The notes beneath the pieces were generated by a model. That model made no database searches. It was not told the DNA's origin and was given only the letters and a program-made list of their open reading frames with translations. From Burkholderia sp. WSM2230 (GTDB lineage Bacteria; Pseudomonadota; Gammaproteobacteria; Burkholderiales; Burkholderiaceae), in the NCBI RefSeq assembly GCF_000472445.1, contig NZ_AXAJ01000026.1:1-42019 (forward strand): a DNA stretch of 42,019 bases. The letters are read 5' to 3'. The position numbers were made by a program, and so were the translations under genes. Shown piece by piece: positions 31,627 to 39,984 of the stretch. Each line of letters begins with the position of its first letter. The first letter of the stretch is position 1.

Positions 31627-31653
31627 CCCGCGGTACCCGGCCGCGGGCTTTTT
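31627..31653 (+). terminator. Terminator after the comEA-like gene
   Basis: CCCGCGG (31627-31633) pairs with CCGCGGG (31641-31647) around a 7-base loop, followed by C and TTTTT. It lies 114 bp after the stop codon. Confidence 0.7.
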
Positions 31654-31717
31654 GCGTTGGCGCGGCATGCATCCATGCGGGCGGAAGGGCCGCGCGGCAG
31701 CCGGGGGCACGGTAGTT

Positions 31718-31723
31718 TAGAAT
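31718..31723 (+). promoter_or_regulatory. Candidate cysM -10 element
   Basis: TAGAATCG lies 43 bp upstream of the cysM ATG, the same octamer seen before gyrA, metN and the peptide precursor. No good -35 was identified. Confidence 0.35.
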
Positions 31724-31766
31724 CGGTAGATTGAACACTCCGCGCATCGACAGCACCTGAACCGAT

Positions 31767-32669
31767 ATGGCTTACAAAACGATTGAAGACACGATCGGCA
31801 ATACGCCGCTCGTGCAACTCGTGCGTCTTACCGACGACGAGATCCGCAACCGCAACAACGTGGTTCTCGCCAAGCTCGAGGGCAACAATCCCGCCGGCTC
31901 GGTGAAGGATCGCCCTGCGTTGTCGATGATAAAAAAAGCGGAAGCGCGCGGCCGTATCAAACCGGGCGACACGCTGATCGAATCCACGAGCGGCAACACC
32001 GGCATTGCTCTTGCCATGGCGGCCGCGATCCGCGGCTACAAGATGGTGCTGATCATGCCGGAAGACCTCTCGGTGGAGCGCCGCCAGAGCATGGCTGCAT
32101 ACGGCGCGCAGATCATTCTCACGCCGGTTACGGGCGGCATGGAGTACGCGCGCGATCTGGCCGATCAGATGCAGCGCGACGGAAAGGGCATCATCCTCGA
32201 TCAGTTCGCGAACCCGGACAATCCGGCCGCGCATGTCGAGGGCACGGGCCCCGAAATCTGGCGCGATACGGAAGGGCGCATTACGCACTTCGTGTCGTCC
32301 ATGGGCACGACGGGCACGATCATGGGCGTGTCCACGTATCTGAAGCAGCAGAACGAGGCAATCGAGATCATCGGCGCGCAGCCGGAGGAAGGCTCGCGCA
32401 TTCCGGGCATCCGCAAATGGCCCGAGGCGTACATGCCGAAAATTTTCGACCGCAGCCGCGTGGACCGTGTCGAGAACGTGAGCCAGGCCGCGGCGGAAGC
32501 AATGGCGCGGCGCCTCGCGTCGGTCGAAGGCATTTTCGCGGGCATCTCGTCGGGCGGCGCGTGCGAGGTGGCGTTGCGGGTCGCGCGTCAGGTCGAGAAC
32601 GCGACCATTGTGTTTGTCGTCTGCGATCGCGGCGACCGCTATTTGTCGACGGGCGTGTTTCCAGCCTGA
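31767..32669 (+). CDS. cysM: Cysteine synthase B (O-acetylserine sulfhydrylase, CysM type)
   Basis: The 300-residue PLP enzyme makes cysteine from O-acetylserine and sulfide or thiosulfate. The PLP lysine is Lys47 (NPAGSVKDRP), the substrate loop STSGNTGIALA follows, and the phosphate-binding GTTGTIMG is present. The length and the RRQSMAAYGA segment favour CysM over CysK, so thiosulfate use is likely. It is convergent with mltB across a shared terminator. Confidence 0.95.
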   Translation: MAYKTIEDTIGNTPLVQLVRLTDDEIRNRNNVVLAKLEGNNPAGSVKDRPALSMIKKAEARGRIKPGDTLIESTSGNTGIALAMAAAIRGYKMVLIMPEDLSVERRQSMAAYGAQIILTPVTGGMEYARDLADQMQRDGKGIILDQFANPDNPAAHVEGTGPEIWRDTEGRITHFVSSMGTTGTIMGVSTYLKQQNEAIEIIGAQPEEGSRIPGIRKWPEAYMPKIFDRSRVDRVENVSQAAAEAMARRLASVEGIFAGISSGGACEVALRVARQVENATIVFVVCDRGDRYLSTGVFPA

Positions 32670-32720
32670 GCGGGCTTTCGGGCGCGGTTGGCGCCCGAAA
32701 GCCACAAAGCCATCGGCAAT

Positions 32721-32747
32721 AAAAAAGCGCCTGCCGGCGCTTTTTTT
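32721..32747. terminator. Bidirectional terminator between cysM and mltB
   Basis: AAAAAAGCGCC (32721-32731) and GGCGCTTTTTT (32736-32746) form an 11-bp stem with a TGCC loop. The A- and T-runs allow termination of both convergent transcripts. Confidence 0.93.
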
Positions 32748-32790
32748 GAGTCGATCAAACCTGAAGCGAGCCGACGGCCCGCTACGCGCA

Positions 32791-34020
32791 TTATTGCGAT
32801 GCCGCGCCCGGCGGCGCCGCGTTGTCCACGGCATTGGCGGAGTCGCTCGCTTCCATCTGCGATTTGATCCGCTGCCCCAACTGATAAACCGCGAGCGCGT
32901 AAAAGAAGCTGCGGTTGTAGCGTGTCAGCACGTAGAAATTCTTCAAGCCGAGCATGTATTCGGTGCCGCGTCCCGGCGACGGCAAATCGACCACCGTGAC
33001 GGGCGTCCCTGCTTCGGACGCAATGTTCACGTTCGGCTCGTTGAGCACCAGTCCCGCGCGCAGCAACTGGTCGAGCGGCCAATGCGGTTCCGGCGCGCCG
33101 TCCGCGGCGGCTTGCGCGACGCCCAGGCTGCCCGCGTCCGAGCCGATTTTCCACACGACCGGCCGGCCGTTTTCCCAGCCGTTCTGACGCAGATAATTTG
33201 CAACGCTGCCGATTGCATCGGCCTGGCTCGAGCGCAGGTCGATGTCCTTCTTGCCGTCGTAGCTCACCGCATACTGCACGATGCTGCTCGGCAGGAACTG
33301 CGGAATGCCGATCGCGCCGGTGTACGAGCCGAGCACCGTGGTCGGATCGATTTGCGAATCGCGCGTCCACACCAGGTAGTCTTCGAGATTCTTGCGGAAG
33401 GTCGCCTGCCGGTCCGCGCGATTAGGCGTGTTCGGGTAGTCGAAACTGAGCGTGGTGAGCGCATCCAGCACGCGGAAGTTGCCCATGAAACGCCCGTAAA
33501 TCGTCTCGACACCGAGAATGCCGACGATCACCTCCGGTGGCACGCCGAACTCTTCGTACGCGCGCTGCAACGTGGCCTGGTTCGCGCGCCAGAAGCGGAT
33601 GCCCGCATTGATGCGAACCTGATCGAGAAAGCGCGACTGATACGCGCGCCAGTTCTTGACCGTGGGCGAGGGCGACGGCGTGACCAGTTTCACCGCGGTC
33701 GCCGAATAACTGACGCCGGAAAAGAGCGAATGCAGCGCGGACTCGTCGAAGTCGTAGCGCGCCACCATGTCGTTGATGAACGCATCCACATTCGCGTTGT
33801 TCGCATAGCGCTGCGGAATGATTTCTTCCTCAAACGTTTGCCCCTGAGGAACACCGGTTTGCGGCTGGGCCTGAGCCACGAGCGCCGGCGGTTTTTTGCC
33901 GACGCTCTGCGCGAGAGCCGGAGTGTTTGCCATGAACATGCACGATGCGACGGAGAGTGTGGCGGCGATGGTTCGGGTGCTGAGCCGGTTTCGTGCAGAC
34001 AGAGCAAGCTTGACGGTCAT
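32791..34020 (-). CDS. mltB: Membrane-bound lytic murein transglycosylase B
   Basis: The 409-residue GH103-family enzyme cleaves peptidoglycan with formation of 1,6-anhydro-muramic ends. The catalytic Glu172 lies in ILGVETIYGRFMG, and the family segments FLPSSIVQYAVSYDGKKDID and GSYTGAIGIPQF are present. The N-terminus is a signal sequence. VASC ending at Cys27 could be a lipobox, as in E. coli MltB; alternatively a signal peptidase I cut follows ALA at 38. The gene is convergent with cysM and divergent from the deacetylase-like gene. Confidence 0.94.
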   Translation of the reverse strand: MTVKLALSARNRLSTRTIAATLSVASCMFMANTPALAQSVGKKPPALVAQAQPQTGVPQGQTFEEEIIPQRYANNANVDAFINDMVARYDFDESALHSLFSGVSYSATAVKLVTPSPSPTVKNWRAYQSRFLDQVRINAGIRFWRANQATLQRAYEEFGVPPEVIVGILGVETIYGRFMGNFRVLDALTTLSFDYPNTPNRADRQATFRKNLEDYLVWTRDSQIDPTTVLGSYTGAIGIPQFLPSSIVQYAVSYDGKKDIDLRSSQADAIGSVANYLRQNGWENGRPVVWKIGSDAGSLGVAQAAADGAPEPHWPLDQLLRAGLVLNEPNVNIASEAGTPVTVVDLPSPGRGTEYMLGLKNFYVLTRYNRSFFYALAVYQLGQRIKSQMEASDSANAVDNAAPPGAASQ

Positions 34021-34282
34021 AGTGAGCTGGGGGCGCAGTGCGAGAGGACAAAAGTGGGAGGAAAACGGAATGGGCAGTATACCCGAGGCATCCTGCGAAA
34101 CTGTGCCGGACGCGTCACAGCGGCCACGTGTCGTGGGACGCGGCAGCGAAGCTGGGCATCATGGCACGCGGCCACGCCGCGTCGTGTGGTAACTTGATAA
34201 ATGTTGGCGCGCCGTGGGCGCGCGCCCCTGGAAGGAGACAAGCCGCGCACGCCGTCAAGGCGCTGCGCCGCAGAACAGAATC

Positions 34283-35206
34283 ATGGCAACAGGCTTCTAT
34301 TCCCACGCCGACTGTCTGCTGCACGACATGGGGCAATGGCATCCAGAATGCCCCGCGCGGCTGCAGGCCATCGAAGATCAATTGATCGCGAGCCGCATCG
34401 ACGCGCTGATCGAGCGCGAGTCGCCGCCGCTCGCTGACGAAGCGGCGCTGCTGCGCGTGCACACGCAGGCGCACGTCGACTACATCCGCGGCCGTTCGCC
34501 CGCCGAAGGCCTCGCGGAAATCGACCCCGACACGTCGATGAACCCGCATACGTTGCAGGCCGCCTTGCGAGCGGCGGGTGCGGCCGTGGCCGCTACCGAC
34601 GCGGTGATCGAAGGCCGCTTCGACAACGCGTTCTGCAGCGTGCGTCCGCCCGGCCATCACGCCGAACCGGCCCGCGCGATGGGCTTCTGCTTCTTCAACA
34701 ACGTGGCGATCGCCGCGCGCCATGCGCTCGAGGTGCACGGCCTGCAGCGGGTGGCCGTCATCGACTTCGACGTGCATCACGGCAACGGCACGGAGGCGGC
34801 CTTCTCCGGCGACCCGCGCGTGCTGATGTGCAGTTTCTTCCAGCATCCGTTCTATCCGTTCACGGGCGCCGACAATCAGGCGCCCAACATGTGCAACGTG
34901 CCCATGCCCGCGCGCTCGAAAGGCATGGCCGTGCGCGAGGCGGTGGACATGCTCTGGCTGCCGCGCCTGAACGATTTCAAGCCGGAGATGCTGTTCATTT
35001 CCGCAGGCTTCGACGCGCATCGCGAAGACGATCTCGGCAACATGGGCCTCGTCGAGGACGACTACGTGTGGATCACCGAGCAGATCCGCGACATCGCAAA
35101 ACGCTATGCGGGCGGGCGGATCGTGAGCTGTCTCGAAGGCGGCTACAACCTCTCTGCGCTCGGACGCAGCGTGGTCGCGCACGTGCGCGCGCTGGCCGGC
35201 ATCTGA
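34283..35206 (+). CDS. Histone-deacetylase-family amidohydrolase
   Basis: The 307-residue protein is a class II HDAC-like zinc amidohydrolase. Visible are RPPGHHAEPARAMGFCFFNNVA with His125/His126, the zinc-site IDFDVHHGNGT (Asp163, His165), the second zinc Asp in SAGFDAHREDD, and the catalytic Tyr in EGGYNLSAL. Bacterial members act on acetylpolyamines, acetylated amines or acetyl-lysine; the substrate here is not determinable. The ATG at 34283 is chosen because similarity starts at GFYSHADCLLHDMG. It lies 60 bp upstream of a crotonase-like gene that is probably co-transcribed. Confidence 0.92.
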   Translation: MATGFYSHADCLLHDMGQWHPECPARLQAIEDQLIASRIDALIERESPPLADEAALLRVHTQAHVDYIRGRSPAEGLAEIDPDTSMNPHTLQAALRAAGAAVAATDAVIEGRFDNAFCSVRPPGHHAEPARAMGFCFFNNVAIAARHALEVHGLQRVAVIDFDVHHGNGTEAAFSGDPRVLMCSFFQHPFYPFTGADNQAPNMCNVPMPARSKGMAVREAVDMLWLPRLNDFKPEMLFISAGFDAHREDDLGNMGLVEDDYVWITEQIRDIAKRYAGGRIVSCLEGGYNLSALGRSVVAHVRALAGI

Positions 35207-35266
35207 CCAGCAACCGCAACCGCGCCCCGCACTCCGCGCCAACCGATCACGTCAACGGAGCGAGCC

Positions 35267-36067
35267 ATGAATGCCGATGCACAGACCGCCTCGCTGGTGG
35301 ACACGGAAATCGACGCGTACGGCGTGCCGGGCGTCGTCTGTCTGACGATGAACCGGCCAGACGCTTTCAATGCGCTCTCCGAGGGGCTGCTCGACGCCTT
35401 GCAGACCGCGTTGAGCGGACTCGCGCAGTCGCAGGCGCGCGTGGTGGTGATCGCCGGCGCAGGGCGTGCCTTTTGCGCGGGGCATGACCTGAAGGAAATG
35501 CGCGCGGCGCCGTCGCTCGGCTATTACCAGGCACTGTTCGCCCGCTGCACGAAACTCATGATGACGATCCAGCGCTTGCCGCAGCCGGTGATCGCGCGTG
35601 TCCACGGCATTGCGACGGCCGCGGGTTGTCAGCTCGTCGCAATGTGCGATCTGGCCGTCGCCTCGGACACCGCGCGCTTCGCCGTGTCGGGCGTGAATCT
35701 CGGGCTGTTCTGCGCGACGCCGTCTGTGCCGTTGTCGCGCAATCTGTCGCGGAAGGCGGCGCTTGAAATGCTGCTGACCGGAGACTTCATCGACGCCGCC
35801 GAGGCGAAGCACCAGGGTCTCATCAATCGCGTGGTGCCGATGGACTCGCTCGACGCCGAGGTGGCGCGGCTCGCCACCAGCATCTGCGCAAAGCCAGTCG
35901 AAGCGGTGAGCGCGGGCAAGGGCCTCTTCTACCGGCAGCTCGAAATGGGCATCGAGGCCGCCTACCAGCTCGCGGGCCAAACCATGGCCTGCAACATGAT
36001 GGACGACTCCGCGCTCGAAGGCGTGCAGGCGTTCATCGACAAACGCCTGCCCGACTGGAAGCGCTGA
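35267..36067 (+). CDS. Enoyl-CoA hydratase/isomerase-family protein lacking both catalytic Glu
   Basis: The 266-residue crotonase-fold protein has the CoA/oxyanion segments AFCAGHDLKEM (about 68-78) and RVHGIATAAGCQL (111-123), and resembles the ECHDC3 branch. The position equivalent to the first catalytic glutamate of rat enoyl-CoA hydratase is Gln122, and the second is Gly142 (FAVSGVNLG). Hydratase activity is therefore unlikely, and another CoA-thioester reaction or a binding role is more plausible. It follows the deacetylase-like gene on the same strand. Confidence 0.88.
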   Translation: MNADAQTASLVDTEIDAYGVPGVVCLTMNRPDAFNALSEGLLDALQTALSGLAQSQARVVVIAGAGRAFCAGHDLKEMRAAPSLGYYQALFARCTKLMMTIQRLPQPVIARVHGIATAAGCQLVAMCDLAVASDTARFAVSGVNLGLFCATPSVPLSRNLSRKAALEMLLTGDFIDAAEAKHQGLINRVVPMDSLDAEVARLATSICAKPVEAVSAGKGLFYRQLEMGIEAAYQLAGQTMACNMMDDSALEGVQAFIDKRLPDWKR

Positions 36068-36080
36068 TCTACCTGAACAG

Positions 36081-37034
36081 CTAATGCGCCGGCGCCACGC
36101 GTTGATCGATCCACTCGATCAGGTCGCCAATCACTCGGTCCCGGTCGAGGTCGTTCATCGTCTCGTGATAGCTGCCTTCGTATAGCCTCAGCGTCTTGTC
36201 CGGTGAGCCGGCGTGCTGGCCGAACGCGCGGCTGCCTTCCGGCTCGGTGAGTTTGTCGGCGGTGCCGTGATAGACGAGGAGCGGCAGGCGCAGTCCCGCG
36301 CGGCCGCGCCCGATGCGCGCCATCGCCAGCAAGAGCTCAGCGCCGGTGCGCGCCGGAATCGGACCATGATGCACGAGCGGGTCGCTGCGATTCGCGTCGA
36401 CGACGGACTGCACGCGCGAAAGCAGGGCGGGGTCGATTTTCATCGCCGGGAAGGTGGGCCACAGGCGGCTGATCACCTGGCTTAGCTTCAGCATCCAGCC
36501 GGGCACGTCTCGTCCGGGCGCGAGCGCGGGGCTCGACAGAATCAGGCCGCTCAGCTTCGCGCGGCTATCCGGTTGTTGGCCTGCGCCGCCCGCGCGCTCG
36601 ATGGTGTGCAGCGCGGCGACCGCACCGCCCATGCTATGACCCATCAGAAAGAGCGGCGCGTGTGTGGGCGCTTCGCTTTGCGCGGCGGCGTCGAGCAAGG
36701 CGTGCGCGTCGAGCAGGTAGTCGTCGAACCGGTCGACGTAGGCCCGTTTGCCCGGCGCCAAGCCGTGACCGCGCAGGTCGATTGCCAGCAGTTCAATGCC
36801 GGCCGCGTTGAGCCGCGCGGCCAGCGGCGAATAGCGGCCCGCGTGCTCAGCGAGTCCGTGAATCAGCACAATGGTGGCGCGCGGCGAATCTTTGGTGGGC
36901 CAACGGTATAGCGGCAATTCAAGGCCATCCGCCGTGATGACGGTCGTGCGAACAGGCTCGGCGCCATCCGTCACCTTCTGATCGGCACTGATGAAGCTGT
37001 CTTGGGATGTCTCCATGGCGGCGCGTCCGTTCAT
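36081..37034 (-). CDS. Alpha/beta hydrolase (lysophospholipase / monoacylglycerol lipase-like)
   Basis: The product of about 317 residues is a serine hydrolase of the Hydrolase_4/PldB type. It has the oxyanion segment VLIHGLAEHAGRYSPLAARL, the IDLRGHGLAPG loop, the nucleophile elbow LMGHSMGGAVA, a C-terminal Asp in YHGTADKLTEP and the final His in YEGSYHETMNDL. A lipid or monoglyceride substrate is likely but not shown. ATGs at 37052, 37034 and 37016 are in frame; none has a clear ribosome site, so the start is uncertain by a few residues. It is divergent from metN and convergent with the crotonase-like gene. Confidence 0.87.
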   Translation of the reverse strand: MNGRAAMETSQDSFISADQKVTDGAEPVRTTVITADGLELPLYRWPTKDSPRATIVLIHGLAEHAGRYSPLAARLNAAGIELLAIDLRGHGLAPGKRAYVDRFDDYLLDAHALLDAAAQSEAPTHAPLFLMGHSMGGAVAALHTIERAGGAGQQPDSRAKLSGLILSSPALAPGRDVPGWMLKLSQVISRLWPTFPAMKIDPALLSRVQSVVDANRSDPLVHHGPIPARTGAELLLAMARIGRGRAGLRLPLLVYHGTADKLTEPEGSRAFGQHAGSPDKTLRLYEGSYHETMNDLDRDRVIGDLIEWIDQRVAPAH

Positions 37035-37161
37035 TGTGGTTCGCGAGATCATAGAGCGTTGCGGTCGTACGGAGATCGCATGAGCTGCGGGTGCCTCCTC
37101 TAATTTCTGCAGGTTATGAAAAGATCGTAATTGATTATTAAAGAGAATGTCCTCGCTGCGG

Positions 37162-37167
37162 TAGAAT
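37162..37167 (+). promoter_or_regulatory. Candidate metN -10 element
   Basis: TAGAATCG occurs 89 bp upstream of the metN ATG. No SAM riboswitch-like structure or MetJ-type box was recognised between it and the gene. Confidence 0.35.
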
Positions 37168-37256
37168 CGCCGGCTCAAACCCTAATAAAAGTGACGGCGG
37201 CCGCTTGGCCGGGGAGCGCGCGGCACTCGTCGGCAAACCCGCCGTTTCGTTTTTCC

Positions 37257-38291
37257 ATGATCGAAATACGCAATATTTCCCAGCGGTTTGCCGGACCCCG
37301 GGGCTGGGTCGAGGCGCTGCACAACGTCAATCTGTCGATTCCGGCGGGCGAGGTGTTCGGCATCATCGGCCGCAGCGGCGCGGGCAAGAGCACGCTTGTA
37401 CGCACCATCAATCTGCTGACGCGGCCGACCGAAGGCAACATTGTCGTCGACGGCCGCGATCTGACGACGCTGCCCGCGGCGCAGTTGCGCGAGGCGCGCC
37501 GCGAAATCGGCATGATCTTCCAGCACTTCAATCTGCTGTCCTCGCGCACAGTGTTTGAAAACGTCGCATTGCCGCTCGAACTCGCCGGCATGAAGCGCGA
37601 CGAAATTGAAGCGAACGTGGTGCCGCTATTGGAACTGGTGGGCCTGTCCGCGCAGAAGGACCGCTATCCGGCGCAGATCAGCGGCGGGCAGAAGCAGCGC
37701 GTGGGCATCGCGCGGGCGCTCGCGAGCAAGCCGAAGGTGCTGCTTTCCGACGAGGCGACGTCCGCGCTCGATCCCGAAACCACGCGCGCGATTCTCGAAC
37801 TGCTCAAGCGCATCAACCGCGAACTGAACCTGACCATCGTGCTGATCACCCATCAGATGGATGTGATCAAGCAGGTGTGCGATCGCGTCGCGGTGCTCGA
37901 CGCGGGCCGCGTCGTCGAACAGGGCAAGGTGATCGACGTGTTCCTGCAACCGCACCACGAAGTCACGCGCGCGCTGATCGGCGACGTGATCGCGCAGGAA
38001 CTGCCGCCCGCGATGAAGGCGCGCGTCGCCGAGCGTCTGAAGACGGGCAGCGGTCATTTGCTGCGCCTTGCGTTCACGGGCTCCGGCGTCGACCAGCCGA
38101 TTCTCTCCGAGACGATTCGCCGCTACGAACTCGACTTCAACATCCTGCACGGCCAGATCGACGAGATTCAGGGGCAGGCGTTCGGCTCGCTCGCGGTGCT
38201 GGCGGGCGGCGAACCGGCGAAGGTGGCGCAGGCGCTGGCGTATCTGCGCGAGCAGGGTGTGGTGGTGGAGGAGCTCCCATATGTTGAGTGA
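37257..38291 (+). CDS. metN: Methionine ABC transporter ATP-binding protein
   Basis: The 344-residue ATPase powers the MetNI importer. Walker A is GRSGAGKST, the signature is ISGGQKQRVGIARAL, Walker B is VLLSDEATSALD and the switch His is in LITHQMD. The C-terminal NIL/ACT-like domain (about 265-344, HLLRLAFTGSGVDQPILSE) binds methionine and inhibits transport when the cell is replete. The ATG at 37257 begins the conserved MIEIRNISQRF. It overlaps metI by 11 bases. Confidence 0.97.
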   Translation: MIEIRNISQRFAGPRGWVEALHNVNLSIPAGEVFGIIGRSGAGKSTLVRTINLLTRPTEGNIVVDGRDLTTLPAAQLREARREIGMIFQHFNLLSSRTVFENVALPLELAGMKRDEIEANVVPLLELVGLSAQKDRYPAQISGGQKQRVGIARALASKPKVLLSDEATSALDPETTRAILELLKRINRELNLTIVLITHQMDVIKQVCDRVAVLDAGRVVEQGKVIDVFLQPHHEVTRALIGDVIAQELPPAMKARVAERLKTGSGHLLRLAFTGSGVDQPILSETIRRYELDFNILHGQIDEIQGQAFGSLAVLAGGEPAKVAQALAYLREQGVVVEELPYVE

Positions 38292-38934
38292 AATGTTCGA
38301 TATGTTCGTCCAGTCGTTCTGGGAAACGCTCGTCATGGTGGGCATTTCCGGACTGGTCGGCGCGTTGGTGGGTTTGCCGCTTGGCGTGCTGCTGTATCTG
38401 ACGGACCGTCAGGGCGTGTTGCAGAACGTGGCGGTCAATCGCGTGGTGGGCGTGATCGTCAACGCGGTGCGCTCGACGCCGTTCATCATTCTGCTGGTGG
38501 CGGTGATTCCGTTTACGCGCCTCGTGGTCGGATCGTCGATCGGCACGGCCGCAGCCGTGGTGCCGCTCACCATTGCCGCGGCGCCGTTCATCGCGCGTCT
38601 CGTGGAAACGGCGCTGCGTGAGGTGGACCGCGGCCTGATCGAGGCGGCGCAGGCGATGGGCGCGACCACCAGTCAGATCGTCTTCAAAGTGCTGTTGCCG
38701 GAATCGCTGCCGGGTGTGGTGGCCGGCTTGACGATCACCTTCGTCTCGCTGGTCGGCTATTCGGCGATGGCGGGCGCGATTGGCGGCGGCGGTCTCGGCG
38801 ACCTGGGCATTCGCTACGGGTATCAGCGTTTCCTTCCGGAAGTGATGTTGACGGTCGTGGTCATTCTGATCGTCTTCGTGCAGTTGGTGCAGTCGTTCGG
38901 GGATTGGCTCGTGCGTCGTCTGAGCCATAAATAA
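38281..38934 (+). CDS. metI: Methionine ABC transporter permease
   Basis: The 217-residue inner-membrane protein has five predicted membrane segments and the EAA coupling loop, EAAQAMGATTSQIVFKVLLP, that contacts MetN. GGAGGAG with seven bases to the ATG at 38281 lies inside metN, so the two genes are translationally coupled. Confidence 0.96.
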   Translation: MLSEMFDMFVQSFWETLVMVGISGLVGALVGLPLGVLLYLTDRQGVLQNVAVNRVVGVIVNAVRSTPFIILLVAVIPFTRLVVGSSIGTAAAVVPLTIAAAPFIARLVETALREVDRGLIEAAQAMGATTSQIVFKVLLPESLPGVVAGLTITFVSLVGYSAMAGAIGGGGLGDLGIRYGYQRFLPEVMLTVVVILIVFVQLVQSFGDWLVRRLSHK

Positions 38935-38949
38935 TTCAAAAGGTCCATC

Positions 38950-39747
38950 ATGCAACGTCGTTTGATTCTCAAGCTGGTCGCGGCGCTCGGCGCCGCGTCG
39001 CTCATCGCCGCCAATGCGGCTCGCGCTGAAGACACCATCAAGGTCGGCGTGACCGGCGGTCCGCACGCGCAGATCATGGAAGTCGTGAAGACGGTCGCAG
39101 CGAAGAACGGTCTGAACATCAAGGTCGTCGAATTTTCCGACTACGTGCAGCCGAACGCGGCGCTCGCGGGCGGCGATCTGGACGCGAACAGCTATCAGCA
39201 CGACCCGTACTTGCAGGCGCAGGTCAAGGATCGCGGCTACAAGCTGATTCGCGTGGCCGACACCGTCACTTATCCGATGGGCATCTATTCGAAGAAACTG
39301 AAGAAGCTGACGGACCTGCAGCCGGGTGCGAAGATCGCAGTGCCGAACGATCCGACCAATGGCGGCCGTGCGCTGTTGCTGCTGCAAAAGCAGGGGCTGC
39401 TGAAACTGCGCACCGAAGCGGGTCTGAAGGCGACGCCGCTCGACATCGTCGAGAATCCGAAGAAGCTGAAGATCGTCGAGCTCGATGCCGCGCAGATTCC
39501 GCGCTCGCTCAATGATGTGGACGCCGCCGCGATCAACACGAACTTCGCGATGGAAGCGGGCCTCAAGCCCAAGCAGGACGCGATCGCGATTGAAGACCCG
39601 AAGGGTCCGTATGTGAACATCATCGCGATCCGCGAGGCCGACCGGAACAAGCCGTGGGTCGCGAAGCTGGTCGCGGCCTACCATTCGCCGGAAGTAAAGC
39701 AGTTTGTCGAAGGCAAATTCGGCGGCGCCGTGATCACGGCGTGGTGA
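38950..39747 (+). CDS. metQ: Methionine ABC transporter substrate-binding protein (NlpA family)
   Basis: The 265-residue protein delivers D/L-methionine to MetNI. The signal peptide is about 26 residues (AARA|E) and, unlike many MetQ proteins, has no lipobox Cys, so the mature protein should be a soluble periplasmic protein. Family segments are KVGVTGGPHAQIMEVVK, EFSDYVQPNAAL and IAVPNDPTNGGRALLLL. It starts 15 bp after metI and ends the operon; a terminator follows. Confidence 0.95.
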   Translation: MQRRLILKLVAALGAASLIAANAARAEDTIKVGVTGGPHAQIMEVVKTVAAKNGLNIKVVEFSDYVQPNAALAGGDLDANSYQHDPYLQAQVKDRGYKLIRVADTVTYPMGIYSKKLKKLTDLQPGAKIAVPNDPTNGGRALLLLQKQGLLKLRTEAGLKATPLDIVENPKKLKIVELDAAQIPRSLNDVDAAAINTNFAMEAGLKPKQDAIAIEDPKGPYVNIIAIREADRNKPWVAKLVAAYHSPEVKQFVEGKFGGAVITAW

Positions 39748-39808
39748 GCTGAAGGTTTCAGACACTGCGTGACCAGCCGGCAACATGAAAATTAGAGCCG
39801 TAAGTCGG

Positions 39809-39835
39809 AACCCGGGGTTGGCGCCCGGGTTTTTT
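39809..39835 (+). terminator. Rho-independent terminator after metQ
   Basis: AACCCGGG (39809-39816) pairs with CCCGGGTT (39824-39831) around a 7-base loop, followed by TTTT. It lies 61 bp after the metQ stop. Confidence 0.9.
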
Positions 39836-39848
39836 CGCGGTTAAAATA

Positions 39849-39860
39849 GAACGATCGTTC
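39849..39860. promoter_or_regulatory. 12-bp palindrome upstream of etfBA (TetR-like operator candidate)
   Basis: GAACGATCGTTC is a perfect palindrome in an AT-rich setting, 124 bp upstream of etfB. It resembles operators of TetR-family regulators of fatty-acid genes. No regulator gene is in the window. Confidence 0.45.
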
Positions 39861-39938
39861 GTTATTGCCGTCACGCCGCTGGAGGGCGATATCCTCCTGC
39901 AAGAGCGCCCGCGACAAGGCCGCCACGAGGGCAGTCGT

Positions 39939-39944
39939 TATAAT
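39939..39944 (+). promoter_or_regulatory. Candidate etfBA -10 element
   Basis: A consensus TATAAT lies 40 bp before the etfB ATG. The hexamer 17 bp upstream (AAGGCC) is a poor -35, so an activator may be needed. Confidence 0.5.
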
Positions 39945-39984
39945 GTTCGTTGGGTTGACGTATTCGTAACTTTGGAGCGTGTGC

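Noticed and set aside
37035..37256. SAM riboswitch or S-box upstream of metNIQ
   Set aside because: I could not find the conserved core or a terminator/antiterminator pair in this 222-bp interval.
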